Source: CAZDET01 sp964504335 (GTDB lineage Bacteria; Bacteroidota; Bacteroidia; Chitinophagales; Saprospiraceae). Taken from it: DNA of 64,000 bases. The position numbers and the translations under genes are program-made. Positions 51,170 through 59,539 of the stretch are shown piece by piece (the first letter of the stretch is position 1; each line of letters opens with the position of its first letter). A model generated the notes under the pieces. It worked only from the letters and a program-made list of their open reading frames with translations. It made no database searches and was not told the DNA's origin. Location of the stretch: positions 3,468-67,467 of the forward strand of contig CAZDET010000024.1 in NCBI GenBank assembly GCA_964504335.1, read 5' to 3'.

Positions 51170-53836
51170 TTAGGAAATAACCTTCTCCACGAAAAACGTC
51201 GAAAAGTCCTCTCGCTCCAGCTCAAAATTGAAGGCGCGGAAGAGGTGCACCATGCCCTTATTGGTTGATAGAACGGTGGCGTACACGCGGCCGATGTTCA
51301 TCTCTTTGGCAACTTCCAGGATGTACTCTGTGAGCAGTCGGCCGAGCCCGAGTCGCTGGTAGGGATCGGCTACGAAGATGGCGTATTCAGCGCCTTCGCG
51401 CCAGGCGTCGCCCACCAGGCGGACGACGCCCATCATTTCGAATCGGCCCTTTTCAGCTTCGGTTAGGGCCACGATGGCAATTTCGCGATCGTAATCAATT
51501 TGGGTGAAGCGGGATAGAAAGTGGTGATCCACTTTTGGGGTCTGCCCGAAGAAGCGTGCACGCAGCGATTCGGCCGACGATTGTTCCAGCATTTCTTGAA
51601 CCAGGGGTTCGTCTTCGGGGCGGATGGGGCGCAGCACTATCTCGCGGCCGTCCCGGAGCGTTCGCTCCGTTCGAAGGTGGGCGGGGTAGGGCGAAATAGC
51701 CAGATGCTCGCTGCGGGCGTTAGCATCTGATCGCTGTAGCGCGTCGAGTCGAATGTTTGCATCCAGCACTAACACGCCATCGCCGTCTAGAAGTAGCGGG
51801 TTGATACTGATTTCCGAAATTTCTGGGAAGTCGACGAGGAGGTAGCTGAAGCGCACGATCACGGTATACAATGCCTCGAAGGAAGCGGTATTCGAGCCCT
51901 TTAATTGCTGGTAAATGCGGGTGCGCTCCACCAGATGCCGGACCAGGGCCATGTTCAGGGGGGGTAAGCCCATGTAGATATCGGGATCGAACTCGGCGGC
52001 TCGGCCACCGCGACCGAAAAGCAACATGGGACCAAAAGTAGGATCGTGGTATCCGGCCAGCAATAATTCAAATGAGATGGGGATCATTCGTTCCACCAGG
52101 ATGCCCTGAATATTGGCGTCCGGGTGGTGTTGCCGGGCATTGGCATAGATGGTTTCGAAGGCTTCCTGGATTTCAATGGCCGTATTGATGTTGAGGCGCG
52201 CAGCGCCGATCTCCAGCTTGTTGACGATTTCAGGAGAAGATATTTTGAGTACTACCGGAAAACCCACCGATTCGGCAAATTCGATGGCTTCGAGGGAAGA
52301 ACGCACCACTTTAAATTCATTGGCCGGAATATCATAGGCCTGGAGCACGCGTCGGGTTTCAGCCTCCGATAGGCGCAGTTGGTGGTTTTGCCGCGCCCGG
52401 TCAAAGATTTCCTGTACGGTTTGCTGAAAAAAGTGTTGTTCAAGCGGGATTGCTGGAGGCGTCTCCTGAATCATTTCGAGATTGCGGTGGTAGTGGTAGA
52501 TGCGCAGGAACGTATCGGCCGCTTCCTCCGGAAATCGATAGTTGGGGATGCTGGATTCTTCGAATAATTCGCGTGCTGCTTCTACGTGGGCTTCGCCCAT
52601 CCAGCTGGCTAAAATGGGTTTACTGGTCTGCTTTGCCACATCGCTGACTACCTGGGCGGTGGCTAAGGAATCTCCTTGGATTTGCGGAGCGTAGATGGCC
52701 AGGACGCCATCGACCTCGTCGGAAGCCAGACAATGCGTTAGCGCCTGGCGGTAATCCTCTGGCCCGCCCGCCCGCGAAAGCGTCAGCGCCGGGCCGGTAA
52801 TGCGGTGGACGATCCCACCTTCGGTCAACGCCTGCAGCAGGCGCTCGCTGGGTCGAAAGGGCGTCACTCCCTGGCGGCTCAGGTAATCGGTAGCTAGTAG
52901 CCCCGGGCCCGCTGCATTGCTCACCACGGCCAGGCTTGGCCCCAGTGGGCGGGGCTGGGTCGCCAGCGCTTGGGCGCAGTTAAAAAGCTGGCCGATCATT
53001 TCCACCTCCAGCATACCGGCGCGTTTGAAGGCGGCCTGGTAGGCGAGCGCCCGTTCGATGGGAATGCGGAGGTTTTCCAATTGTTGCACGTGGGTCATTT
53101 GGCTGGCTCCTGATTTCAGTACCAGAATGGGCTTGGAACGCGCGAAGGCCCGCGCGGCACTCATGAAGCGCCGCACCTGGCGCAACTCTTCTACATAAAG
53201 CAAAATACAGGCCGTGTGCCCGTCGGTGCCGAGGTAATCGATGAGGTCGCCAAAGGTGAGGTCGACTGCAGCCCCGACACTGGCAAAACAACTGAATCCG
53301 ATGCGCCGCTCTGCTGCCCAATCGAGGATAGACAGGCCGAGCGCCCCACTTTGAGTAATTAAGGCCAGATGGCCTTTCTGTACGGGAATATCCGACAGGG
53401 TAGCCCGCACGAAAAGATGGGGAAGAATCAGTCCTATCGTGTTGGGTCCCAGAATGTGCATCTGGTACTGACGGCCGATGCGCACCAGCGAGGCATACAA
53501 GTCGTTTTTGGCTGCTCGGTCGTCTTCCGGCCCGCCAGTTAGGAAGAGCATACCGGCTACCTGCAATTGCCCGGCTTCTTCGGCAAGCTGTTCGAAGTAC
53601 TTGTACGGTGTGCAGACCACTGCCAAATCCGGCGGCACGGGGGCCTGGTCCAGGCGGGAATAACAAGGCAGGCCCTGCACTTCCTCGTATTTCGGGTTAA
53701 CGACGTACACTTCACCCTCAAATCCTCCGGCTAGCAGTTGCTGCACGAGCTGATAGCCGGGGCGGTCCGCCTTCGGCGATCCACCCACCAGGGCAATGGT
53801 CTTTGGCCGAAAGAGGCGGTCGAGTTGACGGGGCAT
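51170..53836 (-). CDS. Pat-like bifunctional acyl-CoA-synthetase-homology/GNAT protein lysine acetyltransferase
   Basis: 888 residues: a CoA-binding domain (about 1-130), a succinyl-CoA-ligase-like domain (about 145-460), an ATP-grasp domain (about 490-700) and a C-terminal GNAT acetyltransferase (about 735-888, with YQRLGLGRLLTEYILEVAKEMN and VRLVGDAW). This architecture is that of Pat/YfiQ, which acetylates lysines of enzymes such as acetyl-CoA synthetase. The ASHTG motif carrying the phosphorylated His of active ADP-forming synthetases is not present; the equivalent place reads KSGASQMTHVQQLENL. The usual DI.HK motif is SPEIVNK. So the ligase half is probably a sensor, not an enzyme. It lies beside an HDAC-family deacetylase gene. 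Confidence 0.88.
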   Translation of the reverse strand: MPRQLDRLFRPKTIALVGGSPKADRPGYQLVQQLLAGGFEGEVYVVNPKYEEVQGLPCYSRLDQAPVPPDLAVVCTPYKYFEQLAEEAGQLQVAGMLFLTGGPEDDRAAKNDLYASLVRIGRQYQMHILGPNTIGLILPHLFVRATLSDIPVQKGHLALITQSGALGLSILDWAAERRIGFSCFASVGAAVDLTFGDLIDYLGTDGHTACILLYVEELRQVRRFMSAARAFARSKPILVLKSGASQMTHVQQLENLRIPIERALAYQAAFKRAGMLEVEMIGQLFNCAQALATQPRPLGPSLAVVSNAAGPGLLATDYLSRQGVTPFRPSERLLQALTEGGIVHRITGPALTLSRAGGPEDYRQALTHCLASDEVDGVLAIYAPQIQGDSLATAQVVSDVAKQTSKPILASWMGEAHVEAARELFEESSIPNYRFPEEAADTFLRIYHYHRNLEMIQETPPAIPLEQHFFQQTVQEIFDRARQNHQLRLSEAETRRVLQAYDIPANEFKVVRSSLEAIEFAESVGFPVVLKISSPEIVNKLEIGAARLNINTAIEIQEAFETIYANARQHHPDANIQGILVERMIPISFELLLAGYHDPTFGPMLLFGRGGRAAEFDPDIYMGLPPLNMALVRHLVERTRIYQQLKGSNTASFEALYTVIVRFSYLLVDFPEISEISINPLLLDGDGVLVLDANIRLDALQRSDANARSEHLAISPYPAHLRTERTLRDGREIVLRPIRPEDEPLVQEMLEQSSAESLRARFFGQTPKVDHHFLSRFTQIDYDREIAIVALTEAEKGRFEMMGVVRLVGDAWREGAEYAIFVADPYQRLGLGRLLTEYILEVAKEMNIGRVYATVLSTNKGMVHLFRAFNFELEREDFSTFFVEKVIS

Positions 53837-53842
53837 GGTTGT

Positions 53843-53966
53843 CGTTTTAGTTCGTTAGTACGGTAGTTCTTTAGGTTGTGATTTGGAGGGCTTTCAACAA
53901 AGAAGTGGCAGGCTCAAAATACTAACGAACCAAGACCTAACGAACTAAAATCTAAGATCCAACGAA
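53843..53966. repeat. Inverted array of TTAGTTCGTTAG-like words
   Basis: Words such as TTTAGTTCGTTAG and TAGTTCTTTAGG at the left face their complement at the right (CTAACGAACC, CCTAACGAACTAAAATC, CCAACGAACTAGA). The arms can pair into an imperfect hairpin of over 100 nt. It lies in the gap between the deacetylase and Pat-like genes, both on the minus strand. Confidence 0.6.
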
Positions 53967-54938
53967 CTAGACCATCGTCCAAAATTCCCGAAGCTTCCCG
54001 AGGGCACCGTATAGATGGGCTTCGTAGGTTTCCCAAACGCGCAGTCCGGAGATGGTGGACGAACCGGAAGTCGGCGCTTTTGCACCGTTGATGCCTGCCA
54101 GGAAGTGCTCGACGGCTCCGGGGAGGGTCTCTCGGTTGTAACCGCCTTCTAAGACCGCAAAGCGACGGGGAAACTCGGCCCCTAGCCGGTGCCCGGCCTC
54201 GTAAAATCCTTGGTTGGAAAATTGTAACTGTAGCAGGGGGTCGCTCCAGTGAGCGTCGAACCCGGCGGAGATACCGAGTATATCGGGATTAAATTCGTGA
54301 AGAATCGACAGGATGTGGTCGATGGCGTTCAGGAAGATGTCGTCGGCTGCACCAGGAGGGAGCGGGATATTAATGGTGTATCCTCGTCCGGCACCCGCGC
54401 CGATTTCGTGAATGAAGCCGGTTTGGGGAAAAGCCGGATACTGGTGTAGGGAAATGAAAAGTACCTGGTCGGATTCCCAAAAAATCGTTTGAGTACCATC
54501 TCCGCAGTGGCCATCGATATCGATGATTGCCACCCGCTGCCCGGCTTCCCGGACTAGCCGCTGGGCGGCGATAGCGATGTTGTTGAACAGGCAAAAGCCG
54601 CCCGTCCGGCTGGCATGGGCGTGGTGGCCCGGTGGGCGAATCAGGGCAAAGTCCTGCTGCTCGGCGGCTCGCAGCGCCAGGCCCACCCCTCCGAGCGCGG
54701 CCTCCCAACTGCCGGCACTGGTCACCGTGTCGCCGTCGATCGGCTGCTGCCGGAGGCAGCATTGGCGAATGAAGTCGATGTACTCGGGGCTATGTACCAA
54801 CGAAAGGTAGGATTCTGCCGGTAGCGGGGTCGTTTCAGACAGCTGGAAATGATTGGCAAGCACCTGGATACGATCCGGATGTTCGGGGTGCAAACCCGTG
54901 TTGTGGGTCTGGGAAACCGGGTGGTAAATCACGTTCAT
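53967..54938 (-). CDS. Histone-deacetylase-family protein (zinc-dependent deacetylase)
   Basis: 323 residues of the class I/II HDAC superfamily, which includes AcuC and acetylpolyamine amidohydrolases. The catalytic pair is His105-His106 in RPPGHHAHASRTGG. Zinc ligands are Asp142 and His144 in IIDIDGHCGDGTQ, and the third Asp is in SAGFDAHWSDPL. Other motifs are GGFCLFNNIAIAA, LEGGYN and the N-terminal IYHPVSQTHNTGLHPEHPDRI. The DVDxHHGNGT motif is changed to DIDGHCGDGT, but its metal ligands remain, so the enzyme is probably active. The Pat-like acetyltransferase directly downstream suggests the two set the acetylation state of shared lysines. Acetylpolyamine is an alternative substrate. Confidence 0.93.
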   Translation of the reverse strand: MNVIYHPVSQTHNTGLHPEHPDRIQVLANHFQLSETTPLPAESYLSLVHSPEYIDFIRQCCLRQQPIDGDTVTSAGSWEAALGGVGLALRAAEQQDFALIRPPGHHAHASRTGGFCLFNNIAIAAQRLVREAGQRVAIIDIDGHCGDGTQTIFWESDQVLFISLHQYPAFPQTGFIHEIGAGAGRGYTINIPLPPGAADDIFLNAIDHILSILHEFNPDILGISAGFDAHWSDPLLQLQFSNQGFYEAGHRLGAEFPRRFAVLEGGYNRETLPGAVEHFLAGINGAKAPTSGSSTISGLRVWETYEAHLYGALGKLREFWTMV

Positions 54939-54971
54939 AGATGGGTAAGCTACAATTTTCCCCGAAAGCCT

Positions 54972-56054
54972 TCAAGCGTCTTTTACGACCGCTTCTTCTC
55001 CAACTAAAAATCCGTAGTCGGCCATTCCCGGTATCTGGTTGAACACGATGCGGGCAATACCCAAAATGGGAATGGATACGATTGCTCCAATGGGGCCCCA
55101 GAGAATGAGAAAAACGATAAGGATGATTACGGTCGCCAGCGGATTTATGGATACACTGTGGCCCAGCACTAACGGATCGAGAATGTAGTTTTCCACAACT
55201 TGTGCCGCCGACATGATGCCGATGATCCAGAGCGCCTGCGAGAGATCCGAGCCGGAAAGTAAGGCCAAACCTACTGCCAGCGCTCCCCCGAGGATATTAC
55301 CAATGTAGGGAATGATGGATAAAAGGGCCGCCAACACACCGATAAATAACCCATTGCGGATGCCAATCAGGCTGAAACACAGGCAGTATATAACGCCCAG
55401 GAGAAGCATCAAAAAAAGTCGACCCTGCAGGTATTTCTGAGCTACTGCAAGAACGCGATCGATGGTATGCTCCACTTCCGTTCGGTTTTCGGGAGCAAAC
55501 CGGCGAATGACAAAGGCGCGCAGGCGATACTTTTCGGAGAGGAGAAATACAAAATATACGAACATGAGCAGGAACTCTCCCACCACGCCGTAAATGCGAT
55601 TGAAGACCTCCGTAACCTGAGCACTGTCCAGCGTATTCAGAGTAGGAGAAAGGCTTCTGGATGGCGATTCATCGGGGGCATCACCGGCCGGTGCCGGATC
55701 GCCGGAGGCATCCCAGCCGAGCTGTTCCTCCACCTGGTCGCGTAGTTCTTCAAATTTAGCGATGGCTTCCTGTTTGAAACTAGGCCATTTTTCTATGAAA
55801 TTGGCGATCTGACCACCTAGCAAAATGCCAATCAGCAGAAAGCAACTCACCAAAATGGCCATGCAGGCGGTGGTGGCCCACAGTCGTCCTATTCCGATGC
55901 GTTCGATGCGGCTGTGCAGGGGGTCGAATAGCATGGCCAGCAACCCGGAAATGGAGAAGGTCATCAGAAACGGTCGGGCCAGGTAAAGGCCCGCAAATAT
56001 GGCAAATGCCAGCGCTACTTTGAGAACGATTCGAGTGAGCAGTTGATTATTCAT
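54972..56054 (-). CDS. AI-2E family transporter (permease)
   Basis: A 360-residue inner-membrane protein with about eight hydrophobic helices, of the AI-2E/PerM family (PF01594). Visible parts are the N-terminal pair of helices (VALAFAIFAGLYLARPFLMTFSISGLLAMLFDPLHSRIERIG), a charged extended loop around 95-160 (KFEELRDQVEEQL), and IPYIGNILGGALAVGLALLSG. LVLGHSVSINPLATVIILIVFLILWGPIGAIVSIPILGIARI is the family signature. Proteins of this family export autoinducer-2 or act as sodium/proton antiporters in some species, but the substrate here is unknown. The BrkB gene is divergent, with about 109 bp between their starts. Confidence 0.9.
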   Translation of the reverse strand: MNNQLLTRIVLKVALAFAIFAGLYLARPFLMTFSISGLLAMLFDPLHSRIERIGIGRLWATTACMAILVSCFLLIGILLGGQIANFIEKWPSFKQEAIAKFEELRDQVEEQLGWDASGDPAPAGDAPDESPSRSLSPTLNTLDSAQVTEVFNRIYGVVGEFLLMFVYFVFLLSEKYRLRAFVIRRFAPENRTEVEHTIDRVLAVAQKYLQGRLFLMLLLGVIYCLCFSLIGIRNGLFIGVLAALLSIIPYIGNILGGALAVGLALLSGSDLSQALWIIGIMSAAQVVENYILDPLVLGHSVSINPLATVIILIVFLILWGPIGAIVSIPILGIARIVFNQIPGMADYGFLVGEEAVVKDA

Positions 56055-56163
56055 CGATGGTTGTGTTCGATTTTTGGTCCGGAGCCTCGTCTTGCCGCGA
56101 TGGTTATTGAACTTTTCAATCCCTTGGGGTTATTGCAAAATAGAAGCTCTCGTAGAATCAAAA

Positions 56164-57144
56164 ATGATTTCCGTTATGAAAATGCCCAACTGGTGGCAAA
56201 CAATTATTCGCTTTTTCAAGGAGGTATTTCAAAATTACAGCCAGGATGATGCCTTCATTTTAGGGGCTTCGCTGGCCTATTATACGGTGTTTTCCTTCGC
56301 ACCGCTGCTCGTGATCATAATCGCGGTGGCCGGCTATTTTCTGGGCGATCAAGCGGTGCAGGGCAAAATTTTCGAACAGCTAAGTGATTTGCTTGGAACC
56401 AGGGCGGCGGAAAACCTGGAGAATATCGTGAGCAATGCCCATGTGTCGGATCAATCCCTGCTGGCAACTATTATTGGCATTGGAACGCTCATCCTGGGAG
56501 CTACAGGTGTGTTCAATGCCTTGAAAAACAGCCTCAACCGCGTGTGGGAAATCGAGCCACGACCAGAGAATAATATCCTGTTTTTAATTTTTAACCGGGT
56601 ATTGTCGTTCTCTTTTGCGCTTGGTTTAGGCTTTTTATTTCTGGTTACTTTGGCGGTAAACGCCTTCATTTCCGGCTTTGCCGAGCGCATAGCCGAGCTA
56701 CTTCCAGGAACAAACAAAATTTACCTCACACTGTATACGTATATCTTTTCGCTGGCGGTAACCGGAATTATTTTTTCACTCTTGTTCAAGTTTTTGCCGG
56801 ACGCCAAAGTCCGGTGGGGCCATACGGTTATCGGAGGACTGTTCACAGCCTTCCTGTTTTTGATTGGAAAGTCCTTGATTGGCTTGTACATCGGAAACAG
56901 CAACTTTTCCTCTACCTACGGGACGGCAGCTGCCCTGATCACATTGTTGGTTTGGACCTACTACAACTCTCAGATCCTTTTCTTAGGAGCGGAATTCACC
57001 TATGTCTACGCCAAGTGGAGAGGCAGCCCGGTAATGCCTGCTTCCAACGCGGTGAAGGTAGTGCGCCGGGCCCACCGATTTGAAAAAGAAGAGGAAGAAG
57101 TGACTACTCCGATTCTGCCGGAAGAGAAACGATCTCCCCAATGA
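56164..57144 (+). CDS. YihY/virulence-factor-BrkB family membrane protein
   Basis: 326 residues from the ATG at 56164, with further in-frame ATGs at 56176 and 56182, so the start is uncertain by a few codons. Six membrane helices follow the family pattern: AFILGASLAYYTVFSFAPLLVIIIAVAG, LGATGVFNALKNSLNRVWEI, GLGFLFLVTLAVNAFI, TGIIFSLLFKFLPDAKVRWGH, GLFTAFLFLIGKSLIGLYIG, and ALITLLVWTYYNSQILFLGAEFTYVYA. The family is widespread and its function is not settled. The last 41 bp overlap the 3' end of the thioredoxin-SPOR gene on the opposite strand, and the C-terminal tail there is low-complexity and acidic (EKEEEEVTTPILPEE). Confidence 0.88.
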   Translation: MISVMKMPNWWQTIIRFFKEVFQNYSQDDAFILGASLAYYTVFSFAPLLVIIIAVAGYFLGDQAVQGKIFEQLSDLLGTRAAENLENIVSNAHVSDQSLLATIIGIGTLILGATGVFNALKNSLNRVWEIEPRPENNILFLIFNRVLSFSFALGLGFLFLVTLAVNAFISGFAERIAELLPGTNKIYLTLYTYIFSLAVTGIIFSLLFKFLPDAKVRWGHTVIGGLFTAFLFLIGKSLIGLYIGNSNFSSTYGTAAALITLLVWTYYNSQILFLGAEFTYVYAKWRGSPVMPASNAVKVVRRAHRFEKEEEEVTTPILPEEKRSPQ

Positions 57145-57958
57145 TGTCATTTCGGTTGAGGTAGGTGAGAAATTCCCGCGCTTCGGACCGAAGGTTAAAT
57201 CGACCTACAATGACCTGGTAGGCGAGTTGCCCGGTATGCTGAACGGCCCGGATACTACTGGGGTAGCCGTATTTCAAATCGATGGCGGCTGCTTCCTGTT
57301 GGGCAGTCAGCAGATCGGACACCTGCTTGGTAACGATGGTGTAAACTTCGCCGCTTCGACTGTTTAATTGCGTATTGTGATTGGTAATCAGAGGTCGCGA
57401 ATTGATTGGTACTGCATCGCGCTCCAGACTGGGTGCCGTGAAGTGGATTATCGGTTGCGGAGCCACGGCGAGGTGCTGCTCGGCTATCCTTGAGGCAGCC
57501 TGGACGGGTAGTCGGTGATTGGCTGCCACATTTAGTCGGCGTAATGAATCGAGTAGCGCAGTCGGGCCGATGGCGGTTTCCACCCGGCCGATCAGCTTAC
57601 CTTCGGTACTGAAGAACAGAAGCGTCGGAAGCATTTTTACGGAAAACTGCTCCTGGAGGTGTTGCCGGTTTCGCTGATCAACGTCGACCAAAACGGGTAA
57701 ATAGTGCATTTTAACGTAATCGACGACACGCGGGTCGGTAAAGGTATGCTCCGCCATCCAGCGGCAGGGCATGCACCAATCGGCGCTGAAATACAGGAAG
57801 AACAGCTTATCCTGTTGTTCGGCCATGGTTCGGACCGATCGCAGATCCAAGTTCGTAAACGGAACGGATTGTGCCTGCGTCGGTCTTGCCAGTAAAAAAA
57901 CACCGAAACACAGAAAGATGGTTAGGTATTTAGCCGTAATGTGGACACTTGAGCACAT
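57104..57958 (-). CDS. Exported thioredoxin-like protein with C-terminal SPOR domain
   Basis: 284 residues, signal peptide (AKYLTIFLCFGVFLLARPTQAQ). A thioredoxin domain (about 35-155) has the redox motif WCMPC (Cys62, Cys65), the strand FLYFSAD before it and the cis-Pro segment KMLPTLLFF. A linker of about 50 residues then leads to a SPOR-like domain (about 205-282: YTIVTKQVSDLLTAQQEAAAID, AYQVIVGRFNLRSEAREFLTYLN), a fold that binds denuded peptidoglycan in cell-division proteins. The fusion would tether a disulfide reductase or isomerase to the septal wall, by inference. The 3' end overlaps the BrkB gene by 41 bp. Confidence 0.85.
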   Translation of the reverse strand: MCSSVHITAKYLTIFLCFGVFLLARPTQAQSVPFTNLDLRSVRTMAEQQDKLFFLYFSADWCMPCRWMAEHTFTDPRVVDYVKMHYLPVLVDVDQRNRQHLQEQFSVKMLPTLLFFSTEGKLIGRVETAIGPTALLDSLRRLNVAANHRLPVQAASRIAEQHLAVAPQPIIHFTAPSLERDAVPINSRPLITNHNTQLNSRSGEVYTIVTKQVSDLLTAQQEAAAIDLKYGYPSSIRAVQHTGQLAYQVIVGRFNLRSEAREFLTYLNRNDIIGEIVSLPAESE

Positions 57959-58239
57959 AGCAATCTATCAGGTTTAAGAGGGGCGAGTGGTCCGATGATG
58001 CTAAAGGAGGAGTGGCTGCGCGAAACAGTAGCCCGCGCTAGTGAATTGTCGCTTCTCAAAGATGGGCAATATTTTGCGAAATACCAATTCGATCACCTAC
58101 AAATTAGGGCGATAGCATCACTCCAAAAATGGGATGGTTGATGGCATTAAGGGCTTGACTGGTATTCCGAAAAAACCGATCTTAGGCAAACCAATCTCAC
58201 TCCTTGCCTTCTCGGCAGGAAAACATCCAAGGTGTATAT

Positions 58240-58410
58240 TTTTTTTTGAGCGGCCGTTGATCATATGGGCAGTTGCGTGCGGGTGTACGCTTGGGCTGCC
58301 TGTGTACCCCAAAAGGTAGGCAGGAAAGGCGGGCGGGCATTTCCCACCCACGTATATGGTGTGCGGCCGGCCCGGCCCGACAGTTGGCTCGCCGACTGGT
58401 GGCCCGCTCA
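58240..58410 (-). repeat. Structured intergenic element, copy B
   Basis: Reading the minus strand, this element aligns with copy A. It has CACACCAT, the hairpin GTGGGTGGG/CCCGCCCGC (58351-58329), CTGCC...GGCAG around TACC-TTTTGG-GGTA, GCACGC, ACGGCCG and a run of A. The hairpin has G-U pairs on the minus strand but C-A mismatches on the plus strand, so the minus-strand RNA is the folded form. The containing spacer (57959-58453) lies between divergent genes. Its left half, 57959-58239, has no credible open frame; it includes CGAAATACC at 58077-58085, a half-site match to the 224-254 operator. Confidence 0.65.
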
Positions 58411-58453
58411 TGTTCCGAACGAGTCCTATCTTCGCGTTCGAACAACTCGGAGT

Positions 58454-59539
58454 ATGTTACTAAACGGAAAACAGCATCGGACGATCTGGCTCGATGCGAA
58501 CGATCAACTATTCATCATCGATCAGCGGCAATTGCCGCACGATCTGGTTGTCGAACAATTGCCCGATTTGGCAGCCACGGCAAGAGCCATTCGCGAGATG
58601 CACGTTCGGGGAGCACCGCTCATCGGCGCCACCGCTGCCTATGGCATGTATCGGGCCGCGCAGGCCGCAGCGCCTGCTTCCTGGCAGGCGGATCTGCAAG
58701 CGGCGGCTCGACAACTGAATGCCACGCGTCCGACAGCAGTGGATTTGTTTCACGCCACCCGGAAGAGCCTGGAGCGGGCGCTCCAGGCTGGTGGTTTAGA
58801 AGAGGCAGTGGCCATTACCCGGTCGGTTGCAACGGAGTTGGCAGATGAGAGCGTCGAGCAGTGCCGTCGCATCGGTCAGCACGGGTTGCAATTGATCAAG
58901 GAGGTAGCGGATCGAAAAAAGGGAGCGCCCGTGCACATCCTCACGCATTGCAATGCCGGTTGGATGGCCTGTATTGACCACGGTACAGCCACGGCGCCGA
59001 TTTATGCCGCGCAGGCAGCGGGTATTCCGGTGCATGTGTGGGTGGATGAAACCCGTCCGAGGCTTCAGGGTAGTCGCATCACGGCTTTCGAACTCGGCCA
59101 GCAAGGGGTGGCCCACACGGTGATCGTCGATAATACAGGCGGCCACCTCATGCAACACGGTATGGTGGACCTGGTCATCGTCGGCACGGATCGTACGACC
59201 CGCCGGGGAGATGTGGCCAATAAGATCGGCACTTACCTGAAGGCCCTGGCAGCAAAAGACAATGGAGTGCCCTTTTACGTAGCGCTACCTTCGACTACCA
59301 TTGATTGGAGCATCGAAGACGGCCTGCGTGACATCCCCATCGAAGAGCGTGCCCCTGAGGAGGTAAGCCACGTAGGTGCTGAATTGATCTGCCCCGCCGA
59401 CAGTCCGGTTCGGAATTACGGCTTCGACGTTACTCCCGCCCGATTAGTGACGGGACTCATCACGGAGCGGGGCATTTGTGCCGCTTCCGCAGCCGGACTG
59501 GCAGCGTTGTTTCCGGAGGTCGTTTCTACCGCACCATAA
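58454..59539 (+). CDS. mtnA: S-methyl-5-thioribose-1-phosphate isomerase
   Basis: Catalyses the aldose-ketose isomerisation of methylthioribose-1-phosphate in methionine salvage. From the ATG at 58454 it has 361 residues, normal for the family. The ATG at 58265 would add 63 residues covering the structured element and is rejected. Signatures are AIREMHVRGAPLIGATAAYG, ILTHCNAGWMACIDHGTATAPIYAA with the catalytic Cys, and VGTDRTTRRGDVANKIGTYLKALAA with the catalytic Asp. VPFYVALPSTTIDW follows. No other methionine-salvage gene adjoins it. Its stop overlaps the 3' end of the M14 peptidase gene by 14 bp. Confidence 0.95.
   Translation: MLLNGKQHRTIWLDANDQLFIIDQRQLPHDLVVEQLPDLAATARAIREMHVRGAPLIGATAAYGMYRAAQAAAPASWQADLQAAARQLNATRPTAVDLFHATRKSLERALQAGGLEEAVAITRSVATELADESVEQCRRIGQHGLQLIKEVADRKKGAPVHILTHCNAGWMACIDHGTATAPIYAAQAAGIPVHVWVDETRPRLQGSRITAFELGQQGVAHTVIVDNTGGHLMQHGMVDLVIVGTDRTTRRGDVANKIGTYLKALAAKDNGVPFYVALPSTTIDWSIEDGLRDIPIEERAPEEVSHVGAELICPADSPVRNYGFDVTPARLVTGLITERGICAASAAGLAALFPEVVSTAP

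Noticed and set aside
58265..58453. Upstream ATG for mtnA
   Set aside because: The extension would cover copy B of the structured element and has no MtnA-like sequence; the ATG at 58454 gives the normal family length.
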